Origin: Adenophora triphylla var. japonica | Taxonomy: Eukaryota > Streptophyta > Magnoliopsida > Asterales > Campanulaceae | NCBI GenBank assembly: GCA_022495995.1 | Contig: JAFEMH010000748.1 | Coordinates: 512,501 to 576,500 of the forward strand | Length of the DNA: 64,000 nt | Direction of reading: 5' to 3' | Part shown: positions 1 to 10,776 of the stretch, in pieces | Position numbering within the stretch: position 1 is the first letter of the stretch | How the letters are laid out: every line of letters starts with the position of its first letter | The notes under the pieces: generated by a model | Databases searched by the model: none | The model's input: only the letters and a program-made list of their open reading frames with translations | What the model was told of the DNA's origin: nothing | Program-made: the position numbers and the translations under genes

Positions 1-12
1 CCTGTTTACTAT

Positions 13-2084
13 GTGAATAAGTCTTTATTAGATGCCGAAACAAGGTACTCTCATCTTGAAAAATTAATATTAGCCTTAACTACTGCTGCTACCAAATTAC
101 GTCATTATTTTGAAACACATTCCATAACTGTTAGAACTAATTATCCTATGAGGAATGTGTTAAGGACTCCGGAGATGTCGGGCAGATTGGCCAAGTGGTC
201 AGTCAGGTTGAGCACGTATGACATATCATACGAGCCAAGAACAAACCATCAAATCACGTGCCCTAGCCGATTTTGTAGCCGACTTCACCCAAGTTTGCAG
301 CCTAAGGTAGAACTGGAAGTGCAACAACTTGAAGGTAAAACTATTCCTAGATTTTGGACATTATTTACAGATGGAGCCTCAAATTCCAAGGGAACTGGTT
401 TGGGAATAGTCCTAAAATCCCCTCAAGGTGATATCATACCTCAAGCTGTATCTTGTGAATTTAATGCAACAAATAATGAAGCTGAGTATGAAGCCCTAAT
501 CATGGGTTTAACTACGGCTTTGAGTTTGAATATTACACATTTAAATGTATTTGGTGACTCTCAATTACTAGCTAACCGTTTAATGGCGCTATATGGCGAA
601 GCATTCCAAGATGACCCCGTACCTCCAACATGTTAAAGCTTTAGCTTCGAGATTTCTATCATTCTCTTTGGAACAGTCCCCGTGAGAAGAAAATACAGAG
701 GCGCACGCCTTGGCCAACTTGGGTTCAACTTGCAAATCAATGTTGCATACTAATATCCCCATTATTTATGTTAAGTACCCGGTGATAGACCAAGTTGAAG
801 AAACTCAAGTGGTTACTCCACCTATTGGGACACAAGATGCTAAGCCTTCTTGGACCCAACCCGTCATTGAGTTCCTTCAACTTGGAACTATTCCCCCGAT
901 GTTAAGAATGTTAGGTCATTTAAGATTCGAACTTCAACTTTCGTTGTAATAGATAATGTGCCGTTCAAGAAGTCTTTTGCAGGCACTACTTGAGATGTGT
1001 CGATAATGAGCAAGTTGAGCGGTACTTAAGGAAATCCATGAAGGAATATGTGGGAACCATTCTCGAGGAAAGGCACTTGCATCAAAGGCCCTCGGGACGG
1101 GATATTACCGGCCAACCATGCGTCAAGATGCCATGAACTATGTGCGAAATGTGACGCCCGCCAAAGACATAGCAACATCTTGCATCAACCTCGCCGAACC
1201 TCTACATCCTATAGTCTCATCTTGGCCTTTCATGCGGTGGGGCATGGATATTGTAGGCAAGTTGCCCAAAGCTCCAGGAGGCAAAGTATTCATGTTGGCT
1301 CTAACCGATTATTTCTCGAAATGGATCGAGGCGAAGCTTATGTGCAAGTAAGGGATAAAGAGGTAATTTCATTTTTAAAGAAAAATATCATTAGCAGGTT
1401 TGGTGTACCATCGAGATTGTATGTGACAACGGGTCACAGGTTCATAAGTAAAAGACCAGTGGATTTTTGTACTCGCCGGGGCATCAAGTTAATCATGTCA
1501 ACACCTGTCCATCCTCAAGCCAACGGCCAAGCCGAATCGAGCAACAAGTTGATCATCAACAACTTGAAGAAGCGTCTAGACCGTAAGAAGGGAAAATGGG
1601 TTGAAGAATTACCACTTGTGCTATGGGCGAGATAGAACTACTTCTAAAGGAGCCACAAAGTAGGACTCCCTATTCTTTAGTATTCGGAGCAAGCCGTGAT
1701 TCCAGCTTGAAGCAACAAATCCCAGCGGCAAGGTATGGCTTATTGACTCAAGATGAAAATAACCTCTTGCTAACTCAAGATTTAGATACAATTGATGAGA
1801 TCAGGGATTTAGCCAAGATAAGGATGGCAGCTTATCAGCAACGAATCGCCAGATCTTACAACAAGAATGTCAGAGTTAGAAGGTTCCAGGTTGGTGATTT
1901 AGTTTTAAGAAAAGTATTTCAAAATACAAGAGAACTGAATGCATGTAAACTAGCTCCCAAGTGGGAAGGCCCATATCTCATCGATGCTGAAGCTGGCAAA
2001 GGTGCGTACTGGTTATCAACCCCAAGTGGAGACAGAATCCCTAGAAGTTGGAACGCTATCCACTTGAAACTCTATTTTATGTAA
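13..2084 (+). pseudogene. Element A pol fragment: RNase H, archaeal-type RNase H, integrase (broken)
   Basis: Four consecutive open stretches (13-636, 710-949, 1048-1635, 1623-2084) in shifting frames match, piece by piece, the intact polyprotein of element B (54164-57133). The first carries the end of the gypsy RNase H, then the second RNase H with FTDGASNSKG and NNEAEYEAL. The later pieces carry the integrase zinc-finger remnant, the core near NGQAESSNK, and the C-terminal module with RRFQVGDLVLRK and KWEGPYLI. Frameshifts near 640, 950 and 1630 and altered residues, such as loss of the DNG core motif near 1430, show it cannot make a working enzyme. It would have acted in cDNA synthesis and integration. 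Confidence 0.9.
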
Positions 2085-2275
2085 GTCCAAGTTATTTACA
2101 ACTAGACCCCTCAGGTACGGTTTAAATTCATGTCAAGTTCAATTACGCATTTCAATTTTTTCTACTCTTATTAAAACATTACTGACTTGAGCGTCGGAGG
2201 GGCGTTAGCTATGCTAACGCCCATCCCTAACATAAATTTGTTTTGCGAGGTGCAACTTGAGCAAACGGAGTAGGC

Positions 2276-2545
2276 TCAACATGTTGACACGCCAGTACGG
2301 CTGATACTTGTTGAGACCTAAGCTGGAACAGGACAAACATGTTGACACGCCGCACTGGCCGATACATGTTTGAGCCTCGAGGAGGACAAAGGTCAAGCAT
2401 GTTGACACGCCGGTGCAGCCGATACATGTTTGAACTCGAAGAAGAAAATTTCAACATGTTGACACGCCGCACGGCCGATACATGTTGGAATTCTAGCTGG
2501 AGAGGTATAGAGCTTGTTGACACGCCCGGACGGCTGATACTTGCT
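2276..2545 (+). repeat. Tandem array in element A 3' UTR, about 58-60 bp x 5
   Basis: Five units each contain a core close to GTTGACACGCC followed by a GGCCGATAC or GGCTGATAC block and a variable tail. The core recurs at about 2283, 2340, 2401, 2458 and 2516. The same array type is found at the same place after pol in elements B (53472-53690) and E (38637-38955). It therefore belongs to this retrotransposon family's 3' untranslated region rather than to a host satellite. Confidence 0.85.
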
Positions 2546-2589
2546 CTATCCCTTCAAACGATTTACCTCTGATCAAAGGTACTATTGGT

Positions 2590-2735
2590 TAAAAGATTTA
2601 CATCTTTTCTTACGACTTAAGGTTTTGACACCTTCGCCTGGGCGCACGTTTTCACACTTCTTTAAGTTGTGAACTATTGGTTGTAACATTTTCATGTTAC
2701 CTTCGGTTTATAACATTTACATGTTATCCAAAGAA
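2590..2735 (+). other. String of small hairpins in element A 3' UTR
   Basis: Consecutive short inverted repeats with similar A/T loops are visible: AAAAGA/TCTTTT near 2591-2608, GTAACA/TGTTAC near 2685-2704 and ATAACA/TGTTAT near 2711-2729. Each stem is 6 bp around a loop of TTTACA or TTTTCA type. Counterparts occur in element E (38997-39140) and, interrupted by element C, in element B (around 53317-53420). The stems differ in sequence but keep pairing. Confidence 0.6.
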
Positions 2736-3026
2736 CAAACAAGCGTCCCTCAGGGACATAAGTTACCTTGCTAAAAAACATTTTTCAAAAGATTTTCGCA
2801 ACCAAAGGACAAGTTGGATAAGCCAACAAGTCCCTAAAAACCTAAAAAAGCTTGGAGTACTAGACCAACCTAGTACCCCCAAATAAATTGTCTCGGCTCT
2901 TATGAGCCATTACAAACTAAAAAACCTTGTTTTCAGGGACACTCCCCCCATTTGTTGTACCAATAGAGGTACACAAATAAAGCAAAAAATTGTTTTTTCA
3001 AAATACCAAAAGTTTTAAAACATTCT

Positions 3027-4807
3027 TCAAACTTCCTGGCCCGCTGCCGCCGGTGTTGCATTTTCTTCTTGACCATTCTGAGCCACCACCAGGGCACTCA
3101 AGGTCTTATCGGTGTCTTCAACTAGAGCCTCCAAAGCTGCAGAATTCACTTCCTCTGCATCTACTGGCTCCCCAACGAAATCCTCCAAAACCTTTCTCTC
3201 TGCTTCCACATCCCATTCCGAAGCCAGCCCGTTCTTATATTCTTCCATGAGTCCAATCCTAGCTTCAAACACCACTTTGGTGGCATTGAACGTAAAATCC
3301 TTCTTCGCAAAGATCCAATTCCTTCTCATGGGCTTCATGCTCCTTCGCCTTTTCGGCTTTAACGACTTTCAACTCCTCCTTTTCAGCCTTGGAGATCTTT
3401 TTTCAACTTCTCAATCTCCTCAAGTATTTTGGTAGCCTCGCTTCTTGAAATCCTCAACATCTTTTGCAGCTTGCTCCTTGAGTTCTTCAGCTTCGAAACT
3501 GTACCTGGCTGCCTTGATTTTCACAGCGTCAAGCTGGTCCATAATGGGACACATAATATTCGCAACCTAAGCAAAAGAAATATCAGCATTCCTTAAAAGA
3601 GCTTAGGTAAATCTCAGTCTTTCTCATTTTTTACCTCGTCAACAAAGTTGGCTATAGCATCCTTCAATTTCTCCCTTGCTATTCCCAGCTCTCCTCCGTC
3701 CAAAACCTCGCATCGTATAGCTTTCTTTTCTTTACTTCTTCCTTTTTCTTGGAAGCATTCACATCTGAACTAGAAGCCATGGACATCGGAGTTGGAGGTT
3801 TGTTGTCTTTCTTGACAACTTTCTTTGCTTTAGCGGCAGCCATCAACTCAGAGGCACTTACGGTAGACTTGGATCGCGTAGCTACAACAAGAACAGGGAG
3901 TTAAGGCAATCAAAATGCTCGTGAAAAATACAGAGATATTTAAGGACTTAGAACCCGTGGACATCTCGGGTAGAGTTGAGGGTAGATCTTCTTCGACTTC
4001 AACCTCTCGTTTCGCCTCCAAATCACTTCAACAAAAAACTCAACAGAAAGGCCTTGAAGGATCTATCGCCTACACCCAACTCGGAGAAGCCGGGTTCACG
4101 TTCACTTTAGTCCCTTCTTGTGCCTAAAACAAGTCTGACAGTTTAGGAATTCCTGCGAAGGGAAATTTTGAGAGTTAGCTACCGTAGTATTAAGAAGCAT
4201 TCCGTAAAACAGAGGAACTATTTTCACTACCTTCAAACCTCCATTTGGAAAAAACACCTTCCTCCTGACCCAAGGTGTCCCTCCTTGCAAAGAAAAATTT
4301 ATTTTTCCACCCTCTATCCGCAATGTCATGGTTGGAAATCAGAATAGGCTCACCACTTTTGACCCTAAAACCAAACCTTCCTGGACCAAAACTTCTCAAA
4401 TCAACAGTATACGTCAACTCTTCTAACCCGGCAACCAAGTCATCCCTCTCTCCTAACCTAACTAGGGTTTGCAAATACCTCCATCCTTGAGGCATCATTT
4501 GGGCGTAATTGAGTTTAGTAGAGGAAAAGAACTTCGTAATCAAGGGGGGAAAAGGGAATCGTAAACCTATGACAAAGGGATATTCCGGAAAACATACCCA
4601 AGTGGAAGAGTAACATTCGGAGGTCAAGTCGGGATGGGTGAAGTACACCGTTTCATCAGGCATGGCGTGGTTCTTCTTGATAACCTCTAAGTTTACCTTA
4701 GGCATTAGACATTTCTCGTTATCGGGTTCCTTCAATAAATTTTGGGTTTTGAAACCTTTGGGCAAACCCTCGTCGCTCTCGAACGCAACTACCTTCTTCC
4801 GACCCAT
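3027..4807 (-). pseudogene. Antisense extra gene of element A (Transposase_28-like), decayed
   Basis: On the minus strand, opposite to pol, exon 1 runs 4807 to 4231 and encodes a protein starting MGRKKVVAFESDEG. It holds a block (EYPFVIGLRFPFPPLITKFF, then NYAQMMPQGWR) resembling the Pfam family called putative gypsy type transposon (Transposase_28). It ends at a GT donor in phase 1. The next exon begins after an AG at 4153-4154 with the same phase as the copy in element B, but soon meets in-frame stops. The C-terminal exon survives at 3027-3338 and resembles the coiled-coil tail of the B copy. Function is unknown. Extra ORFs of this sort are known from Tat elements. Confidence 0.75.
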
Positions 4808-5168
4808 TTTTTCAACTTAAAAATAAGAAATCAAGACGAAATTGAAGAGAAGGCAAGAAACTCATCGTAGTTATTTATTCGATTTTTCGCTTCCTTGGCT
4901 CTTCTCCTAGAAACCTCTGAGAAAGTGACGTTCTTGATTTGGTGAAAGGGAGAGTTGGAGAGAGAGACCGCTTATTAAATAAGGGTTTTGAAGGTGGTTG
5001 TAACTCTAAAAAACAATCAAGCCTTTTTGCCTCGAGAAACTACCTGAAAACCGTCCCATCGCGTCTCTTTTTTAAACCGTCGTTCCTTTCTTATTTTGGC
5101 AAACCTTTTGAATTCTTTTTGTCTCTTTCTATTCTTCTTTTTTTTAATTCAAAAAGTTTGGGGGCAAT

Positions 5169-5745
5169 TGTTGGGCCCTACATTTTCAATCAACATGTTT
5201 GCAACTTACGCCTAAACAACTTGGTACTAACAACTTGGGTTGTTCTGTTTACAACTTGGTTTTTACAGGTTGGGGCGCATAACGCTTTTCCTATTTTATA
5301 GGGAACGTGCCAAAGACCAGTTCAACCACGTTTCTTCAGCAAGCCAACGACTATCTCTTTCCCAACGGATGAGTGCGGATAAATCTCCAAGGATAAACCT
5401 CAATTCCGAGTTTGTAGGCCCTCATTGTTATTTAGTTTTATTCTTGAGGTATAAAAGGGAACATACACTGTAAATTCACACACGCACTACACTAGCCTAA
5501 GCTCCCTTTTCATACGCTCTTAGCATTGTAATCTCAAGAAAATTCTTAGTAAACTTTCGGTCAAGGCAGGAGCCACATCCTCCCGGGGTTTTGTTCCGGC
5601 GAACAAGTTGTTGAGGGCTTTCCTTAGTTAACAAACATCTTGTGTCCATTTCTATTCAACTTGATAAATATCAGACTGCAGATTCATATCACTTTAGTCA
5701 CTTTTCCCATCATACAAATCTAATTGTTGAAATTTGACCAAAACA
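5169..5745 (+). repeat. Element A 3' LTR (577 bp)
   Basis: The LTR begins TGTTGGGCCC directly after the purine-rich tract TTTGGGGGCAAT and ends TTTGACCAAAACA. Both ends match the LTRs of element B, which are fixed by target-site duplications. A TATAAAA box lies at 5450-5456, so U3 is about 280 bp. U3 carries several ACAACTTG-type words, as in elements B and E. The promoter points right, toward the 3' end of the lipase gene. Confidence 0.88.
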
Positions 5746-6402
5746 CGAACAACTCTAGAGGAAAGGGGAGTAATTATAGTCCCTTCCATGCAGAATTTTC
5801 CTAAACCTACCAATTGATGGGCCCAATCCAACTTGAACACACGCTGGCACGGTTGTGCCTTGCAATTTTGCACGGCCGTGAAACATGCTTTTCAAGATTG
5901 GCTACATTCGTAAAAAAAAGTGCATGGTCGTGTGCTTCTTCAAGCATTGTCGTGCCAGCTTGTTCAAATCTTTGGATTTGGCCAATGCACAAGCACGGTC
6001 GTGCCTTATAGCCCGCATGGAAGTGCCAACTCCTCTGGCCTCAGAATGGTTTGATTCTTCGTCCAACGCTTCAAGCTGGGCGCAAACTTAAAAGACCTCA
6101 AACTCAACATCTTTGAAATACTTTTCTTTTACTATGTTCGAGTCGGTAGGCAATTAGAGGAATCAAACCTTAACATATATTGGTGTGAGATTTAACTTTT
6201 ACTATTAGACCATCCTTTTGAGCCGAAACCCCATTTTTCTTCAAATGTTACGAAAAAACGGATGTTTATAATATTTCTTGGGATAACATAAATTATGGAG
6301 ATTTAAAAAAAAAAAAAAAGCTAAAGAGGATAAAGAAAACACTCTAACCACTCAAATCACAACCAGAAGGCTGGCAAAGCCAAACTTAAAACACAAGTCA
6401 AG
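5746..6402. other. Spacer between element A and the lipase gene, with a CG-palindrome cluster
   Basis: No gene is seen. Five short inverted-repeat words of the form GGCACGNCCGTGCC lie at 5846-5859, 5871-5880, 5922-5935, 5948-5957 and 5990-6002. They resemble the palindromic words in the LTRs of elements C, D and F. This may be an old LTR remnant, but I cannot define its ends. A poly(A) run lies at about 6307-6320. The part nearest 6402 should hold the lipase 3' untranslated region and poly(A) signal. Confidence 0.6.
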
Positions 6403-7743
6403 TCAATACTCTGGCACCGGAATATCCTCCTCCGCCGGCGGTGCCATAACCCACTCGCCATTTTCATCCAAAACCATTCCCTTATTCTTCTCAACCCACC
6501 ATGACCCTGGAATCAAACACTCCTCTTTTAAGAACTCACTCGATTTATTCACCAACGCCAAGCTCCTCTTCACCTTCAACTCAAATTCCCCTTCGTCCCC
6601 ATTCCATCCCGCCACCACATGCAACATCGCCTGCAAGTTATGCCAGTCGCTAGGATTCCTCGATTCCTTCAAGCTCGGCGACTTCCGTGTATCGATGAAC
6701 AGCTCCGTTCCGGAATAAACGTATCCCAAAACCCCACTTGGGTATAGTGGGATCAGGTCAATTTTGTTACGGACGTGTAAGATCTTGACGTTTGAAAATT
6801 GCTTCAGTCTTTCGTTGAAAGCTTTGTTACCCACTTGTGGTGAACCGAATACAAAGGCGGAAATTGGGATAGAGTTTATGCCGTTTTCGGCTAGATCGAA
6901 TGCTGCTAGAATTGATAGGCTTGCGCCTAGGCTGTGGCCGGTGAGGGTTATGCTTAGTTCCTCGTCTTTGTACTTGTCCACCAACTGTTTGATAAAAGTC
7001 TGCAGCTGTGTTCTTGCACTCTGTTTTGTGAAAGACGAATTCGGATCGTCAGCAGTGTAGATATTCAACCAACCGTGCATAACTTTGGGCACCCTTTCAT
7101 CTTCATCATCGCTTGAATCCGACGCATCACCCTTAAAGCAAGAAAAGACGTTGAATTTGTGTCCATCTTTATGCTCCTCCTTTGCCAAATCTTCTTGTTG
7201 TAGAATCGGCTCTACAACAGGCTCCAGTTCTGATTCTGCCACTTCTGTCAACGATTTGGGTTGTAAGAGCGATTCTGCGGACTCAAGTTTAGGATTAAAC
7301 ACATTAATCCATTCGTAATTTCGAGTTGTCCCTCGAAGAACAACATAGATTTCACGCCGGCCCAATTCTCTGCTAACTTCATCAGTGGTGGTGGCGATGT
7401 AGCCAATCCAATTGGACTCACGATCCCAAGAATCTCGGGACATGGAGTGGAGGAGGAAGGCTTCATGGACGCTTACCTTGGCAGTGGCATAGAGGAAAGC
7501 GGAGACTTGGTAATTGGAAGCTCCTTCAAGCATGACTTTGTTGAAGAACTCATGCTTGCCGTAGCGGCTGCTGCCGCAGTACTTGGAATTCTGGTCGTTA
7601 TTGAAGGAGTCGTAGGTGGCTTGACAGAAGTCACCGCACCGGAGAATGAGGTTGCGGAGATCGAGATTGAGTGGGTCAAGAAGGGATTCCCAGTTGTTGC
7701 TTCCTAGAAGTTCAGGCCATGTTGGCTTTGGTTGTGCTTCCAT
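6403..7743 (-). CDS. Phospholipase A1-II / DAD1-like class-3 lipase
   Basis: This intact, intronless gene encodes 446 residues. The start chosen is the ATG at 7743 (protein MEAQPKPTWPELLG), which gives the usual family N-terminus; an upstream in-frame ATG at 7878 would add 45 residues without family character. The lipase core holds the nucleophile elbow GHSLG with Ser271, an aspartate in NKIDLIP (Asp329) and a histidine in DWHNL (His368; His375 in LHVVAG is an alternative), which form the expected triad. No signal or plastid peptide is obvious, in keeping with the cytosolic PLA1-II group that removes sn-1 acyl chains from glycerolipids. An acidic insert (DASDSSDDEDER, about 206-217) lies before the core. 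Element B sits 221 bp upstream in the same orientation. Class assignment is firm; exact substrate is not known. Confidence 0.93.
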   Translation of the reverse strand: MEAQPKPTWPELLGSNNWESLLDPLNLDLRNLILRCGDFCQATYDSFNNDQNSKYCGSSRYGKHEFFNKVMLEGASNYQVSAFLYATAKVSVHEAFLLHSMSRDSWDRESNWIGYIATTTDEVSRELGRREIYVVLRGTTRNYEWINVFNPKLESAESLLQPKSLTEVAESELEPVVEPILQQEDLAKEEHKDGHKFNVFSCFKGDASDSSDDEDERVPKVMHGWLNIYTADDPNSSFTKQSARTQLQTFIKQLVDKYKDEELSITLTGHSLGASLSILAAFDLAENGINSIPISAFVFGSPQVGNKAFNERLKQFSNVKILHVRNKIDLIPLYPSGVLGYVYSGTELFIDTRKSPSLKESRNPSDWHNLQAMLHVVAGWNGDEGEFELKVKRSLALVNKSSEFLKEECLIPGSWWVEKNKGMVLDENGEWVMAPPAEEDIPVPEY

Positions 7744-7959
7744 GGCGGATGTATGTACACTGTGTATGGAGATTGGAAAAAATAGATGGGTGGTCTGAAT
7801 TATGAGCTTCCTGGATAGAATGTCGGGTGAGATATATGGATACAATACATGCGGACTGTATAACAATTCAGCTCGCACTCGATCTGTCTGGTCCGTTTAT
7901 TTTAATCTTGATCGATGATCTACATCTATCAAATTTAGTAAGAGTATTGATTAAATTTT
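7744..7959 (-). promoter_or_regulatory. Remaining native upstream region of the lipase gene
   Basis: Only about 216 bp separate the lipase ATG from the element B insertion point. A weak TATA-like word (CCATATATC, minus strand) lies at 7831-7839, about 90 bp above the ATG, which would give a 5' leader of roughly 60 bp. No other element is clear. All further upstream control sequence has been displaced by 52 kb. Confidence 0.35.
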
Positions 7960-7964
7960 TCTTG
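7960..7964. other. Target-site duplication of element B, left copy (TCTTG)
   Basis: The five bases TCTTG flank the outer end of the element B LTR here and again at 60093-60097. This proves that everything between is one insertion plus later insertions into it. Confidence 0.95.
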
Positions 7965-8568
7965 TGTTTTGGTCAAATTTCAACAAGTACAACCAATAAC
8001 AAGAAAAATGACAAAAGAGATAAGAATCAGGGTACAATGGTTATCGGATAAAATAGAAATGAACACAAGGAATTTGTTGACTAGGGAAAGCCCTTGAACA
8101 ACTTGTTCGCCGGCACAAAATCCCGGAAGGTTTAGGAACCTGCCTTGACCAAAAGGTATATTAATGATCGAGTTTGAGTACAAAATTAAGAGCGTATGTA
8201 AGGGAGCTTATGCTAGTGAGATTGTGTGTGCAAAATAAAGGTGTTATCCCCCTTTTATACCTCTAATAACGGCTAAAATACAAGGATAATAACAGGCCTA
8301 GAATCTCGGAAATAAGTTGAGCTTGTTGAGATATTCTCGCCACATTGTTGATGGAGGAGAGAGTGGTCCGTTTGCTGGATATTTTGATGAAGAAATGACG
8401 TTGAATCATTCTTCTAATTCGTTGGCACGTTCCCTGAAAAGTAGGGTTTAATGTAACCATAATTCAACCTGCAAGATGATCAAGATGTAGTAGGAGAACT
8501 CAAGTTGTTAGTACCAAGATGTTATGTGCAAGTTGAAAACAAGTTGACTGAAAATGTAGGGCCTAACA
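7965..8568 (-). repeat. Element B 3' LTR (604 bp), next to the lipase promoter
   Basis: Read on the minus strand it starts TGTTAGGCCC after the purine tract AGTTTGGGGACAAT and ends TTTGACCAAAACA at 7965. A TATAAAA box (minus) lies at 8253-8259 followed by a pyrimidine-rich start region. Transcription from it would run leftward into the lipase gene 480-500 bp away, in the same sense. U3 contains several ACAACTTG/CAAGTTGT words. Confidence 0.93.
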
Positions 8569-8929
8569 ATTGTCCCCAAACTTTTTGAATTTTAAAATAA
8601 AGAATATAAAGAGATAAAAATTTAAAAAGTTTGCCAAAAATGGATAGAGTGTATGGCGGTTTTTAATGAAAAAGGTTTGATGAGACGGTTTTGTGTATTT
8701 CCAAGGCAAAGGTCAAGATGGTTCTTTAGACTTCCAACCGTTTACAACCTCTCTCAATAAATTAGAATCCTTCTTCCCCAACTCTCCCTTTCACAGAAAA
8801 TCTTTAACGAAAGGGTTTTCTTTGGAGAGAAATCAAGGAGGAACGCGAGAAGAAAAACAAGTAAAATTTATGTTGAGTTCTTCGTCCCCTTCTCAATTTC
8901 TTGTTGATAATTTTCTCAAGTTGTAAAAA

Positions 8930-10776
8930 ATGGGAAGAAAGAAGTTAAGCATAATCGAGAGTGATGAAGGTCATCCTGAGGGTTTCGTAACCCAAAATCT
9001 GTTGAAAGAACCTGATAAGGAAAAGTGCTTGATTTCTGAGGCAGATCTGGAAATCATTAAGAAGAATCACGCACTGCCATCCGAAACTGTTTTCTTCACC
9101 GATCCCAACTTAACCTCCGAGTGTTATTCCCCTGAATGGGTGTGTTTCCCAGAATACCCTTTCATCATTGGTCTAAAATTCTCTTTTCCGGACTTAATTA
9201 CTAGGTTCTTTACTTCTGCCAAACTTAACTATGCCCAGATTATGCCTCAAGGTTGGAGGTGTTTACAAATCCTAGTTAGGTTGAAGGAGGAAACTGGTTT
9301 GAATGTGGGCCTAGAAGAGTTTGCTTATACTACCGATATAAGGGGATTTGGTCTTGGGAGGTATTGCTTTAGAGTTAAGAGTGTTGGTGATCCCATCTTG
9401 AATTCCAACAATGACCCTGCCGATAGAGGATGGAGAAACAAGTTTTTCTTTGCTAGGAAAGATAGCCTAGGTCAAGAGGCTGGTGTAATTTCGAAGTGGA
9501 GGTCCCAAGGTAGGGGAAATTTAGGGGAAATTTCCTTTGATTTCACTCATTCTTAAAATCTTTGCCAACCTAATCTTAACCAACTTAAACTTTCCTTTGT
9601 AGAAGTTGCCAAATTGTGCGTGCTTTTTCCAGAACAAGAAGAGACAGAAGAGAACGTGAAGAAGATTTTCGAGTTGGATCCACTTGTTAGGTCTTTCAAA
9701 GCATTCCCTGTCCTGTTTTCCGCAGAAAAGGTTGAGGGTTTGGAAGAAGAAGTTAACCCAGAAGAGTCTCTGCCAGGTTCTATCAAGATGTCTACAGGTT
9801 TGATTAACATCTTAAAGTTTTTGCCTATCTTCAAATTATTCTAATCCTTCAAGTTGTTCTAATTCTATGTCCTTTATTGCAGCTACTCATTCTAAGACCA
9901 ATGTGAGTGCTGCGGACCTACTTCCTGATGCTAAAGCAAAGAGGACTGTAAAGAAATATAGCAAGCCCCCAACTCCCAAGTCTATGGCATCCAGTTCTGA
10001 AGTAAATGCATCCAAGAAGAAGGATGAAACAAAGAAAAGGAAACTGATGGAGGCTGAAGCCACGGATGTGAGTGATGTTTTGAATGTGGAAAAGATGAGA
10101 GAGAAGTTTGGTGTTTTGATGAGAGATTTTGTTGCCAAGGTAAAACAAGAAAATTTTGAACCTTATACCAAAGAATTTGCAAAGTACTAATACTTCTCTT
10201 ACGCATGGTTTGGAGATGATGGGTCCTATTATGGACCAAATCAATGTTTTGAAAATCAAAGAGGCTAGATGCAGTCATGAGGCTGAGGAATCAAAGAAAG
10301 AAGCCAAAAATAGTGCTGATGAGGTAGAGAAACTGAAGAAAGAAGCCAAAATAAATGCTGGTGAGGTAGAGAAACTGAAGAAAGCCATTGGGACTTTGAG
10401 AAAGGAGTTGGAAGATGTTTGTACTGAGAAAGTGAGGGAAAACGAGGCTCATGTGAAGGAACTTGAAGCAGCAAAGGAAGATTTCAAGTTTAATGCAACC
10501 AAGACACTGTTGGAGGCTAGGATTCAACTCATGGAGGAGTTCAAGAATGGGCTGGCTCCAAATTGGGATTTGGAGGAAGAGAAGAAAACTCTAGAAGACT
10601 TCATTGGCGAACCGATGGATAGGGAGGAGGTGAATTCACCGGCCCTCGAAGCTATTGCCAAACTGGTTGATGATGCCAACAAAGTTTTGAGTACCATAGT
10701 TGTGACTCAAGTTGAAGAGAAGAATCAAGAGAAGGAGACAACTGCACCACCAGCGGCAGCGAGCCAAGATGTTTGA
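8930..10776 (+). CDS. Antisense extra gene of element B: Transposase_28-like, coiled-coil, four exons
   Basis: This gene runs opposite to the element. Exons read from the sequence are 8930-9509, 9603-9797, 9883-10139 and about 10216-10776; the first three introns have GT donors, and the first two have pyrimidine-rich AG acceptors and keep the frame (phases 1, 1, 0). The last acceptor is uncertain. The product is about 530 residues. Exon 1 begins MGRKKLSIIESDEG and holds the block EYPFIIGLKFSFPDLITRFF plus NYAQIMPQGWR, similar to the putative gypsy type transposon family. The middle is basic and serine-rich, and the last exon is a long Lys/Glu coiled coil. The element A copy has the same first splice phase. 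An A/T-rich stretch with TATAAAG near 8606 may be its promoter. Function is unknown; extra ORFs like this are known from Tat elements. Confidence 0.7.

Larger units (their letters stand above)
1..5745 (+). mobile_element. Element A: Tat-lineage Ty3/gypsy LTR retrotransposon, 3' part
   Basis: The window opens inside the pol gene of an LTR retrotransposon reading rightward. In order it shows RNase H, a second archaeal-type RNase H and integrase (1-2084), a 3' untranslated region with a tandem array (2276-2545) and small hairpins, an antisense gene remnant (3027-4807), a purine-rich tract ending at 5168, and a 3' LTR (5169-5745). Protein and LTR sequence are close to element B on the opposite strand, so A and B are one family. 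Dual RNase H and an antisense gene downstream of pol are marks of the Tat lineage. The 5' half, including gag, RT and the 5' LTR, lies outside the window, so its target-site duplication cannot be tested; the 5 bases after the LTR are CGAAC. Confidence 0.9.

Noticed and set aside
7447..7707. Plus-strand frame of 86 codons within the lipase gene
   Set aside because: It is the complement of conserved lipase sequence; the lipase strand has clear catalytic motifs.
7743..7878. Upstream ATG at 7878 as lipase start
   Set aside because: The extra 45 residues have no transit or signal character, and family members start near the WPELLGS block just after the ATG at 7743.
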